This document shows positions 24,677 to 32,477 of a stretch of DNA of 64,000 bases, piece after piece; position 1 is the stretch's first letter; each line of letters starts with the position of its first letter. Source of the stretch: P36-A1 sp049478495 (lineage in GTDB: Bacteria > Bacillota_I > Bacilli_A > JAJDGJ01); assembly GCF_049478495.1 (NCBI RefSeq), contig NZ_CP168083.1, positions 558,001-622,000 of the forward strand, given 5' to 3'. A program made the position numbers and the translations under genes. The notes under the pieces are model-generated. The model was given only the letters and a program-made list of their open reading frames with translations. It was not told where the DNA came from and did no database searches.

Positions 24677-25057
24677 ATGAGCAGAGATATACATAAAAAT
24701 CTAACTGTGTTTTTTATTTTAATTCTTATTACAGCTTGTAGTGATAGTAAACAATCAAATAAAGAATTATACAATCAATGTAATGACAAGCTAACAATAG
24801 CTAGTGATATTGGTTACTTTAAAGATGTTAAAGATTCTTTAGAAAATTTTGATATTCATTGTGATTTAAGTGGAGTCTTAAATATGACTCTTAACATTGA
24901 TAATATTAAAAAATCTAAAATGGTTGAAGATGGAAGATTCTATGATATAACGGAAGCGATGCAATATAGACTTATAGATGATTTTCCAAATGGTATAAAT
25001 GCAAAACTAATTGATAATAATAATAAAATATACTATGATGAGACAATTGGTTTCTAA
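24677..25057 (+). CDS. Hypothetical lipoprotein
   Basis: A 126-residue protein with a lipoprotein signal sequence: basic start, hydrophobic core FFILILI and lipobox ITAC (Cys 21). The mature part is charged and matches no family I recognise. It is followed 27 bases later by the PASTA/Ltp-repeat protein gene, whose strong ribosome site is in the gap, so the two are probably one operon. It may be a surface partner of that protein. Confidence 0.65.
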   Translation: MSRDIHKNLTVFFILILITACSDSKQSNKELYNQCNDKLTIASDIGYFKDVKDSLENFDIHCDLSGVLNMTLNIDNIKKSKMVEDGRFYDITEAMQYRLIDDFPNGINAKLIDNNNKIYYDETIGF

Positions 25058-25084
25058 AAAAATTAATCGAAGGAGAAAATAGAT

Positions 25085-25894
25085 ATGCATGAAATCAAAG
25101 AGATTTCTAAAAAAAGTAAAAAAAATAAAAATAGCAAATATGAAATTATAGGTGCAATATTAATCATCTTATTAGTAATTGGTTTGATAAATATAAATAC
25201 TAAAGTAAAAGCAATTAATTTCTCAACTTTAACTTATAATCAATCAGAAGCTTGGTGCAAAAAGCAAAGTAAAATTGCATGTGAAGTAAATTATCAATTT
25301 AATGATGATATTGCAGAGAATATGTATATTTCGCAGACTATAAATGATAATGAAACAATTAACGAAAATATTACTATTTATTATTCAGCTGGAGCAGGAG
25401 TTGTAATACCAGACTATAGCAAATATAAAAAAGATAAGTTTCCTATTTTAGATAGAGTAAATGTAACTGTAGAAACTTCATATTCTAATGGTGTTAAAGC
25501 TGGCAATTTAATTAATCAGGATGTTGAAGCAGGTAGTAAAGTATATTCAACAGATATTGTTTTAGTTTATTCAATGGGAAAAGAACCATCACAAGAATTT
25601 AAGAACGCTTTAGATAGTGCGGATACATATGCAAATAGAATGAACATGTCAAAAAAAAGGATATATGATCAACTCGTGTCAAAGCATGGCGGAAATTTTC
25701 CTAAAGATGCTGCTCAATATGCAATAGATAATGTCGATGCTGACTGGAATGCAAATGCTTTAGCTAGTGCAGAAACTTATTATACAAAAATGAACATGTC
25801 TAAAACACGTGTATATAATCAATTAATTTCGCAGTATGGCGGACGTTTTACAAAAAAGCAAGCTAAGTTTGCAATAGATAATTTGGAGGATTAA
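25085..25894 (+). CDS. Membrane-anchored protein with PASTA-like and two Ltp repeats
   Basis: A 269-residue protein. A charged cytoplasmic start is followed by a single membrane segment (YEIIGAILIILLVIGLINI, about residues 19-37). Two PASTA-like modules follow (about 48-170), with the typical endings ITIYYSAG and IVLVYSMGK. The C-terminus carries two tandem copies of the Ltp helix-turn-helix repeat: residues about 176-222 (ALDSADTYANRMNMSKKRI to DAAQYAIDNV) and 226-268 (ALASAETYYTKMNMSKTRV to KQAKFAIDNL). This repeat occurs in phage TP-J34 Ltp, which blocks DNA injection by other phages. A superinfection-exclusion or surface role is inferred. The ribosome site is GAAGGAGAA. Confidence 0.75.
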   Translation: MHEIKEISKKSKKNKNSKYEIIGAILIILLVIGLININTKVKAINFSTLTYNQSEAWCKKQSKIACEVNYQFNDDIAENMYISQTINDNETINENITIYYSAGAGVVIPDYSKYKKDKFPILDRVNVTVETSYSNGVKAGNLINQDVEAGSKVYSTDIVLVYSMGKEPSQEFKNALDSADTYANRMNMSKKRIYDQLVSKHGGNFPKDAAQYAIDNVDADWNANALASAETYYTKMNMSKTRVYNQLISQYGGRFTKKQAKFAIDNLED

Positions 25895-25898
25895 TAAT

Positions 25899-26072
25899 AT
25901 GAGAGAATTAGGAATGGCATTATTACTTTTTGGATGCATATGTTTAGGGATTAGCACAATGATGTATGGAGATATAGGCGTTGCTGCTGGAATGTCCGGT
26001 CTAACTGCAATTGCATCAGGCATTGGATTTCTTAAAATAAATAAAATACTAAAAAACAGCTCATCTAAATAG
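25899..26072 (+). CDS. Small two-helix membrane protein
   Basis: A 57-codon frame with a good GGAGGA site, starting four bases after the Ltp-repeat gene ends. Two hydrophobic segments are visible, LGMALLLFGCICLGIST (residues 4-20) and GVAAGMSGLTAIASGIGFL (27-45), with a short basic tail. It looks like the last gene of the lipoprotein/Ltp operon. Not assigned to a family. Confidence 0.6.
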   Translation: MRELGMALLLFGCICLGISTMMYGDIGVAAGMSGLTAIASGIGFLKINKILKNSSSK

Positions 26073-26127
26073 CTAAAAATTAAACACAATATACTTTCTT
26101 TATAGTGTATCCTTGACAACACTGCGT

Positions 26128-26218
26128 ACAGATAAAATAAGTGTATTATTATAGGAGTTTTAAAAAGACAGCAATAATACTCAACGTTATGCTATTTTTT
26201 ATGCTTTTTATTCAGTAG
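26128..26218 (+). repeat. 90-bp dispersed repeat, copy B
   Basis: Direct repeat of 23639-23728. Copies A and B lie on either side of the lipoprotein, Ltp-repeat and small membrane protein genes. The internal palindrome is partly degraded here. Confidence 0.65.
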
Positions 26219-26525
26219 GAAATATACTTATTAATTGATGTACTACATGAAAACTAATATATTAATCTTTTGTTTTTAATAAAATGGTACAAAAATAAGA
26301 TAAGCACAAAAACATATAAAATACATAATAATAATTGAAAAATACTATTAAAAAAAGATATCTGTGGATATAAGATTTATATGACAAATTATGCATTATA
26401 ATAAACATATTAAACATTACTAATTTATATTAAGTATAAAATATGATATGTTAAAAAATTAAACATATAAAATAAATAAATAAAATATTGTTATATATTA
26501 ATCTAATTTTTTTTACAACATATTA

Positions 26526-26556
26526 AAATTACTACAAGTATGTAGTAATTTTTTTT
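26526..26556 (+). terminator. Strong terminator
   Basis: Perfect 11-bp stem (AAATTACTACA at 26526-26536 with 26541-26551), an AGTA loop and a T run. It is 454 bases after the last gene, so it may end a long 3' region or an untracked RNA. Confidence 0.8.
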
Positions 26557-26639
26557 ACTGGTGATATAATAAGTATCAATTATTACATCAAAGTGTTGGT
26601 AAAGAAGTATACAATTCAAACATTAAGGGAGGAAAAGTT

Positions 26640-27164
26640 ATGAAAAATAGATTTATTTGTTTATTAATATTATTTACGCTTGTACTAACAATTAGTATTG
26701 TTGCATTACAAGAATATAATTATCCAAAAGAAGTTGTTATTCTTAAGGAACAAAGTGCAAAAATAGAAGTAGTGATAAGTAGTAAAAAGGAAAATATGAA
26801 TAATAATAATTTATATTTAATTGACCTAATAGAATTAAATAAAGCTTATGGTTTAAAAAATATAGAAGATGCAGATTTATTTAAAGAAAGTAATAGAGAT
26901 TTATCTTTTTTAAAAGTAGAAGAACTTAAAGAAAAATATTATCCAACAAAGAATGAAATACACACAAGAGATTATGCTGGCGGGAAATCTGCAGCTACAG
27001 TATTATGGGCATCTAAAAAAGAAACTATGAATAATAAAAAGACCTATTATTGCACAGTAAAATCTCCCTTTGATAAAGAGTGTTACAATTCTGTTACGTT
27101 AGTTACAAGCGCATGGAAAGCACAAGGAGTAACTATTAGATTTCCATATGAAAGTGTATCGTAA
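26640..27164 (+). CDS. Hypothetical secreted or membrane-anchored protein
   Basis: A 174-residue protein with one N-terminal hydrophobic segment (ICLLILFTLVLTISIVAL, about residues 5-22) and an otherwise hydrophilic body. Two Cys in YYCTVKSPFDKECYN near the C-terminus could form a disulfide outside the cell. The strong AAGGGAGG site supports the start. No family recognised. The next gene starts six bases downstream, so the two form a unit. Confidence 0.55.
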   Translation: MKNRFICLLILFTLVLTISIVALQEYNYPKEVVILKEQSAKIEVVISSKKENMNNNNLYLIDLIELNKAYGLKNIEDADLFKESNRDLSFLKVEELKEKYYPTKNEIHTRDYAGGKSAATVLWASKKETMNNKKTYYCTVKSPFDKECYNSVTLVTSAWKAQGVTIRFPYESVS

Positions 27165-27170
27165 GTAAAA

Positions 27171-28277
27171 ATGAACAAGAAATTGAAAATAATAATTATT
27201 GCTATCATATGTTTAATGGTTTGGTACATATTTTTAAATAATCTTAAATTTAAAAATATTGAAATTATTAAGTCAAACAATGTTCCTAATTATATCCTTA
27301 TCAATAGATCACAGACAGATGATAGTGGAACTTTAAACTATGATAGTAATATATTAGTTACCAACAAAATAGAAGAATATCAAAAACTCAGTGAACAATC
27401 TTTTAATAACATAGAATACAATCCCTATAATGATACATTAAACTTTATAAGTAACCACAAATGTACTGTTAATGTATATCATAATAATTTAAATGCTAAA
27501 GAATATGATTTATGTGAAAAATTATCATTAAAGTCAGGCATTCAGGAATTAAGATTTACTAAAAATTACAATGTTGCAACACTAAATGGTGGTTTCAGAA
27601 ATGATATGAAAAACTATCAGAGTGGAATTGGTATTTATGATAAAGAGTTTAAGTTAATTGATGAATTAAAAATAAATAATATAATTTATTCTACAGTAGT
27701 AGAAAATGATAAAATATATTATCTAATTAGTGGAGAAAATGTACAAAATGAAGAATCACAAAAAAAATCACAAATAGTAAAATACAACATAAAGTCAAAA
27801 AAAGAATCCATAATATATAATGTTACCAAAAAAAAGAATATTATCGATATTATAATAAACAACAATAATATCTATGTTATATACCTTGATAATAAAGATA
27901 ATAACTATTATTTAGGAATAATTAAAAATAGGAATATTATAAAAAAGAAAAAAATTGGCTACGAGTATGGTAGTTTCACAAATTATGTTGTAAATAAAAA
28001 AGGAGATATACTTGTTGTTTTTCCAACATTAGAAAATGAAATAGAAGAAGGAAAATCATCACTAGTTAAAATAGATAAATCAGGCGAAATTCAAATTCAA
28101 AATTTAGTTTTTCCTGAAGCTGTATTAACAGCATCAACAGACTATATTTACTATAAAGACTCAAATAATAAATATTATAGAATGAATACTATTTCATTAA
28201 AAAAAGAAGAAATTACAATACCATTTCCAGCAAATATAAATCAAGATAATCATTTTATATACTTTTTTAAAAAATAA
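27171..28277 (+). CDS. Hypothetical membrane-anchored beta-rich protein
   Basis: A 368-residue protein with one N-terminal membrane segment (KIIIIAIICLMVWYIFL, about residues 6-22). A long outer domain with repeated short beta-like blocks follows (for example VENDKIYYLISGE, NNNIYVIYLDNKDNNYYLGI, STDYIYYKDSNNKYYRMN). The pattern suggests a beta-propeller. It sits directly after the disulfide-containing protein gene and has only a weak ribosome site, so it may depend on coupling. Function unknown. Confidence 0.55.
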   Translation: MNKKLKIIIIAIICLMVWYIFLNNLKFKNIEIIKSNNVPNYILINRSQTDDSGTLNYDSNILVTNKIEEYQKLSEQSFNNIEYNPYNDTLNFISNHKCTVNVYHNNLNAKEYDLCEKLSLKSGIQELRFTKNYNVATLNGGFRNDMKNYQSGIGIYDKEFKLIDELKINNIIYSTVVENDKIYYLISGENVQNEESQKKSQIVKYNIKSKKESIIYNVTKKKNIIDIIINNNNIYVIYLDNKDNNYYLGIIKNRNIIKKKKIGYEYGSFTNYVVNKKGDILVVFPTLENEIEEGKSSLVKIDKSGEIQIQNLVFPEAVLTASTDYIYYKDSNNKYYRMNTISLKKEEITIPFPANINQDNHFIYFFKK

Positions 28278-28680
28278 ATAATTCAATCATGAGATACTTA
28301 TAAATAAAGTAACTCTGATTTTATAGTCAATTAGATATCTAAAAAAGCAAAAGTAATAACTATATTATGATTATATAAATATTAATTTATATTGATAAAG
28401 ATATTTTAATAAATAAAATTTTTGCGAAATCATATTGAATACACTACTAGTAAACAACGCAGTAGCTTTGTCATAAAGTAGTTAAAATAGAGTTATACTT
28501 AAGTAATCAAAATTATGCTTTATATACAGTTACTATATAAAATGATATTATATACTTGTTAGTTATATGTATATAAATAGAAAAGAACAAAATACTATAT
28601 CAGTTCATAAATTTGATATATATAATTCATTATTATATAATGTATTAAGTAAATCTTATATAGAAATTGGTGAGTTTTTA
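28278..28680. other. Gap between envelope genes
   Basis: 403 bases of AT-rich DNA. Nothing recognised beyond the likely upstream region of the next small gene. Confidence 0.5.
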
Positions 28681-28995
28681 ATGAAGAGAACAGGACTATA
28701 TGTCCTTCTAGGCATTAGTATTGCATGTATTATTTTGTTGAGAACTAATATAAATAGTAATGAAATATACTATGCAACAAATAAGTTGTATGAAAATAGT
28801 TATATTGCCGTAGATGCAATGGAACATGAAATAATAATAGATGCTGAAGATTTTAATGAAAAATGTGTAGAAGAGTCTGAATATTACAAGTTACAAGTAA
28901 ATAGTAAATTAGAAATTATTGACTGTATAAGCTGGAATAGAAATGAAATTCCTAAAAGAGTTCAAGATTTATTAGATGATTTAAATTTAGAGTAA
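28681..28995 (+). CDS. Hypothetical small membrane-anchored protein
   Basis: A 104-residue protein with an N-terminal hydrophobic segment (GLYVLLGISIACIILL, residues 5-20) and an acidic outer part with two Cys (KCVEES and IIDCISW). The ATG at 28681 is preferred to an upstream in-frame ATG at 28567 because it creates a proper signal-anchor and has GGTGAG upstream. No family recognised. Part of the run of small envelope proteins from 24.7 kb on. Confidence 0.5.
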   Translation: MKRTGLYVLLGISIACIILLRTNINSNEIYYATNKLYENSYIAVDAMEHEIIIDAEDFNEKCVEESEYYKLQVNSKLEIIDCISWNRNEIPKRVQDLLDDLNLE

Positions 28996-29005
28996 TGTAT
29001 ACATG

Positions 29006-29034
29006 AAATACTTTGACATTCAAAGTATTTTTTT
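29006..29034 (+). terminator. Terminator after small envelope gene
   Basis: 11-bp stem (29006-29016 with 29020-29030), a CAT loop and a T run. Confidence 0.85.
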
Positions 29035-29064
29035 ATATACTATAAGTGTACTAGGAGGTTTGCA

Positions 29065-30111
29065 ATGAACAAATATATAATAAAAGATAAAGAAATAAAA
29101 TATCCTATTATCCAAGGTGGTATGGGAGTAGGAGTATCTTTAGAAAAATTAGCTGGAGCAGTGGCAGCTGCTGGTGGAATAGGGATAATTTCAGCAGCTT
29201 TTCCTGGATTCAAAGATAAAGATTTCGATAAAGATTTTAAGAAGACCAATCATAATGCCTTGATTAGACAAATAAACGAAGCAAAAGCACAAAAAGATCA
29301 AGGATTAGTAGGTGTCAATATAATGGTAGCAATGACAGACTATGAAGATTTAGTTCATGCTGCAGTAGAAGCTAAGGCAGATATCATTATATCAGGAGCA
29401 GGACTACCATTAAATCTACCAGGACTTGTAAGTGATCCTGAAATAATTTTATGTCCTGTGGTTTCAACAGGTAGAGTTGCTAAATTATTATGTAAAAAAT
29501 GGGATAAAACTTATAATGTAATACCAGATATGTTAATTATAGAAGGACCAGAAGCCGGTGGTCATTTAGGTTATGAAAAAAACCACCTAGATGTAGATAT
29601 ATATGATTTATTAGCCGATGTTAAAGAATCTATAGTTGTGTTTGAAGAAAAGTATAATAGAAAAATACCAATTTATATTGGTGGTGGAATCTTTGATGAA
29701 AATGATGTAAAACATGCATTAGATAGCGGTGCTGATGGGGTAGTACTTGGTACTAGATTTATTGCTACTTATGAATGTGATGCTGATGATACTTTCAAAC
29801 AATTAATAATAGATTGTAAACAAGATGACATACAAATTGTCAAAAGCCCAGTAGGAATGCCAGGTAGAGCATTAAAAACACCTTTAGTGAAAAAATTAGA
29901 AACACAAAATATACCAGTTACTAAATGCTTTAATTGTTTAGTTCCATGTGATGTAAAAACAACTCCTTATTGCATAGCACAAGCATTAATGGATGCGGCT
30001 AATGGTGATATTGATAATGGTTTATTCTTTGTAGGAGCAAAAGCATATAAAATTAATGAAATGACTAGTGTAAAAGAATTAATAACTACATTATTCAGTA
30101 AAGTTAAATAA
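29065..30111 (+). CDS. Nitronate monooxygenase-like FMN oxidoreductase
   Basis: A 348-residue TIM-barrel flavoprotein of the NPD/nitronate monooxygenase family. The N-terminal IIQGGMGVGVSLEKLAGAVA (near residue 13) and the phosphate-binding IYIGGGIFDENDVKHAL (near 204) with GADGVVLGTRFIAT (near 222) are typical. A C-terminal Cys set, CFNCLVPCDVKTTPYC (near 290), is added. FabK enoyl-ACP reductases belong to the same superfamily, but this gene is far from the fab cluster and FabV is present there. Nitronate or related detoxification is therefore the better guess. The next gene overlaps it by one base. Confidence 0.75.
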   Translation: MNKYIIKDKEIKYPIIQGGMGVGVSLEKLAGAVAAAGGIGIISAAFPGFKDKDFDKDFKKTNHNALIRQINEAKAQKDQGLVGVNIMVAMTDYEDLVHAAVEAKADIIISGAGLPLNLPGLVSDPEIILCPVVSTGRVAKLLCKKWDKTYNVIPDMLIIEGPEAGGHLGYEKNHLDVDIYDLLADVKESIVVFEEKYNRKIPIYIGGGIFDENDVKHALDSGADGVVLGTRFIATYECDADDTFKQLIIDCKQDDIQIVKSPVGMPGRALKTPLVKKLETQNIPVTKCFNCLVPCDVKTTPYCIAQALMDAANGDIDNGLFFVGAKAYKINEMTSVKELITTLFSKVK

Positions 30112-30773
30112 TGAAAGTCTTACTTTCACCAAGTAAAGAAATGAACCTAGATGATTTAATCTTAAAAGAAAATAGTATAAATTTTGATGAGGTAATTGAT
30201 AATATAAAGTATATTAAAAGTATTTCAAAAGATGAATCATGTAAAATATTTAAAACTAAAAATGATATCTATAATATGCATTCCCAAATAAATATCTACA
30301 GCAAATATGCAATATTACTATATAATGGCATAGCTTTTATGCAAATACCAAAAAATAATCTTGAAAAGTTTAAAGATTTATATATTTTAAGCTCACTTTA
30401 TGGTATGTCAAATGGCTTAGATTATATAAGTCCACATCGTTTTGATTACACAATGAAAGGTTCTAAAACCTTTAAAAAAATAATCTACAATCAAATAAAC
30501 ATTAAATTAGCTGAAGAAGAAATAGTTTATAATTTAGCTTCAAATGAATTTAATAATTTAATAGAACATCCTAATCTTATTAATTTTACTTTTATTTGCA
30601 TAAAAGATAATATTGAGAAAAAAATAAGTGTTGATAATAAAAAATTAAGAGGTATCATGGCTAATAATATATTAGATGGAAATACAAATTTTGAAAGCTT
30701 TGAATACTTAGATTATAAGTTTAAAAATTATGATGTGACAAACAAGGAATATATTTATGTAAAGAAAATCTAG
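30111..30773 (+). CDS. yaaA: YaaA-family peroxide-stress protein
   Basis: A 220-residue protein of the YaaA/UPF0246 family. The N-terminal KVLLSPSKEMN, the middle ILLYNGIAFMQI (near residue 64), LSSLYGMSNGLDYISPHRFD (near 92) and NLASNEF (near 143) are hallmark blocks. In E. coli YaaA limits free iron and DNA damage during peroxide stress, which suits a cell that makes H2O2 with pyruvate oxidase. The start overlaps the upstream flavoprotein stop (TAATG), so the pair is coupled. Confidence 0.85.
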   Translation: MKVLLSPSKEMNLDDLILKENSINFDEVIDNIKYIKSISKDESCKIFKTKNDIYNMHSQINIYSKYAILLYNGIAFMQIPKNNLEKFKDLYILSSLYGMSNGLDYISPHRFDYTMKGSKTFKKIIYNQINIKLAEEEIVYNLASNEFNNLIEHPNLINFTFICIKDNIEKKISVDNKKLRGIMANNILDGNTNFESFEYLDYKFKNYDVTNKEYIYVKKI

Positions 30774-30817
30774 TCTAATTTTTTTTACATAAGAAAATAG
30801 AATGATAAAATAATAAA

Positions 30818-30860
30818 AAGCTGTAATAAATTGATTATTAAAATTAATTTATTACAGCTT
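30818..30860. terminator. Bidirectional terminator
   Basis: 15-bp stem (30818-30832 with 30846-30860) flanked by A-rich and T-rich runs. It serves yaaA and the converging CDGSH gene. Confidence 0.85.
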
Positions 30861-30864
30861 CTTT

Positions 30865-31560
30865 TTATTTAGTTTCTAATTTATCATCAAATTCGATATT
30901 AACGTGAATAGCATCGCAAAATGGTTTAATCTCAGATTCTCCACAACGACATAAAGCATAACGGTTACGTAATTCATACATATAACCATCACTACTATAT
31001 AATGGAATATATCCTTCTAGCCACATACCAGCAGAGATTTTCAAAGGTTTATCATATGCAATTACTATTTTTGGCTCTAATTCTGGTTCGTGAAGATTAC
31101 CATCTTTAGAAGATGCAGTTAATCTGCCAGCAGGGCATAGATCAGCACCTAAGTAAGCTTCTTCTTTTTTAGTAGCATCATAAGAATCCATTGTCTCTTG
31201 CCATACATCACCATGTTGACGATGACAAAATCTAGCATAAGCACATCTACCATCATCATACATATCCATTTCAGGGCCATTTAAAACATCAGCTCTTTCA
31301 AGATAATTATTTCTATTAGCAGTTTCAGTTCCATCAAAATGTGCATGTTCATGACTACCATCACAAAATGGCATAGTTTTAGACTTTCCACAACGGCATA
31401 AAGCATAGCTTTCATTTTGATTAGTTTCAATTTGTTTCACTGTTTCTAAATCGACAATTCGTCCCTTTTTTACAATTCTCTTATAGAAAAGTGGTATATC
31501 ACCACTGACCAAATATGGTCCATCTTTTAATATTGTAACTCTCATATCATTCTTATTCAT
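30865..31560 (-). CDS. CDGSH iron-sulfur domain protein
   Basis: A 231-residue protein with two CDGSH-type [2Fe-2S] motifs. The first is CRCGKSKTMPFCDGSH (near residue 56). The second is CRCGESEIKPFCDAIH (near 203), where the usual GSH is AIH but the Cys and His ligands are kept. Between them is a Cys/His-rich segment (RCAYARFCHRQHGDVWQ) of the DUF1271/Fer4-like type. Such proteins are thought to take part in iron-sulfur or electron transfer. The neighbours on the other strand are YjdI- and YjdJ-like, which often accompany this family. Confidence 0.85.
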   Translation of the reverse strand: MNKNDMRVTILKDGPYLVSGDIPLFYKRIVKKGRIVDLETVKQIETNQNESYALCRCGKSKTMPFCDGSHEHAHFDGTETANRNNYLERADVLNGPEMDMYDDGRCAYARFCHRQHGDVWQETMDSYDATKKEEAYLGADLCPAGRLTASSKDGNLHEPELEPKIVIAYDKPLKISAGMWLEGYIPLYSSDGYMYELRNRYALCRCGESEIKPFCDAIHVNIEFDDKLETK

Positions 31561-31867
31561 TTATTGATCCTCCCTCAATTTGTCTAAATAAATTATAGCA
31601 CCATATATTAATATTAGTACTCAATGTGCATTGTCTAAAAGTGTACAAAATGTTATATATAAATTATAGTTTGTTGAACGTCTTTAATTTTAATAATTTT
31701 ATAATACTTATCTAAAATAATAGATACAAAATGACTATAGATAAAGGATATTTATAAAGAATCCATTTTTAAACTATGAGTGTACTTATTAAGCTTATTC
31801 ATAGCTTTAAAAGTAGTCTTGCGTTATAATTATTGTAGTAAAATTATTTTATTGAGGAGGATATCAG
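31561..31867. other. Intergenic region between divergent Fe-S genes
   Basis: 307 bases. TATAAT at 31825-31830 on the plus strand is the likely -10 of the yjdI-like gene. A clear -35 is not seen. Nothing else recognised. Confidence 0.45.
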
Positions 31868-32119
31868 ATGGGAACAAATGAGATTAAAGACGAAAAAATT
31901 TTAGAAGGAACAGACTATAAGAAATATGATGGAGAAAACATTGATATTTTTTATTCTAAAGAAACATGTAAACATGCCGGGAAATGTACACATGGTGATC
32001 CTGAAGTCTTTGAAGTAGGTCGTAAGCCTTGGATTAAACCAAATGAAAACAGTGCTAATCATATCGAAAATACAATTAACACTTGTCCAACTGGTGCATT
32101 AAAATATATCAAAAAATAG
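31868..32119 (+). CDS. YjdI-like small ferredoxin-type protein
   Basis: An 83-residue protein of the Fer4_19/YjdI family with four Cys that could hold a cluster: CKHAGKC (residues about 38-44) and TCPTGALK near the C-terminus. A KPWIKP segment typical of the family lies between. It has a GAGGAGG site and is followed 15 bases later by the YjdJ-like acetyltransferase, the same order as in E. coli. It probably works with the divergently encoded CDGSH protein. Confidence 0.8.
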   Translation: MGTNEIKDEKILEGTDYKKYDGENIDIFYSKETCKHAGKCTHGDPEVFEVGRKPWIKPNENSANHIENTINTCPTGALKYIKK

Positions 32120-32134
32120 AAAGAGGGAAAAGTA

Positions 32135-32422
32135 ATGAATGTAAATTATATTGAAGAACCTAACAGAGTATATTGTGAAACAGATCAAGAAAAATTTGTA
32201 GGAGAATGTACTTACTCTAATGCAGGAAAAGATTTAATGATAATTGATCATACTTTAGTTGAAACACCATATCGTGGATATGGAATTGCAGCTGAATTAG
32301 TAGGTAAAGTTGTAGATGTAGCAAGAGAGAAAAATAAAAAAATTATTCCACTATGCCCATATGCAAAAGCTGAATTTGATCGCAAACCTGAATATCATGA
32401 TGTATGTCGTGACAACAAATAA
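32135..32422 (+). CDS. YjdJ-like small GNAT acetyltransferase
   Basis: A 95-residue GNAT-fold protein of the short YjdJ/GCN5-related class. The acetyl-CoA loop region ETPYRGYGIAAELVGKVVDV (near residue 43) and the C-terminal KIIPLCPYAKAEFDRKPEY (near 68) match this subfamily. The substrate is unknown. It is encoded after the YjdI-like ferredoxin with a GAGGG ribosome site. Confidence 0.85.
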   Translation: MNVNYIEEPNRVYCETDQEKFVGECTYSNAGKDLMIIDHTLVETPYRGYGIAAELVGKVVDVAREKNKKIIPLCPYAKAEFDRKPEYHDVCRDNK

Positions 32423-32435
32423 TTAGTAATTAAAA

Positions 32436-32470
32436 AAAGATGAATTTTCTTTAAAAGAAAATTCATCTTT
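32436..32470. terminator. Bidirectional terminator
   Basis: 16-bp stem (32436-32451 with 32455-32470) with A and T runs on its sides. Serves the yjdJ-like gene and oleate hydratase. Confidence 0.85.
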
Positions 32471-32477
32471 TTTTGTA

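Larger units (their letters stand above)
26073..26639. other. Gap with repeat copy B and a terminator
   Basis: 567 bases. It holds the 90-bp repeat copy B (26128-26218), AT-rich DNA, a strong terminator (26526-26556) and a TATAAT (26565-26570) with no clear -35, upstream of the next gene. Confidence 0.55.

Noticed and set aside
28567..28680. N-terminal extension of the small envelope protein from an upstream ATG at 28567
   Set aside because: It would place 38 hydrophilic residues before a classic signal anchor, and there is no ribosome site at 28567.
29065..30111. The nitronate monooxygenase-like gene as FabK, the enoyl reductase of fatty-acid synthesis
   Set aside because: It is far from the fab operon, paired with yaaA, longer than FabK and has a Cys-rich tail. 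FabV beside the acc-fab operon fills that role.
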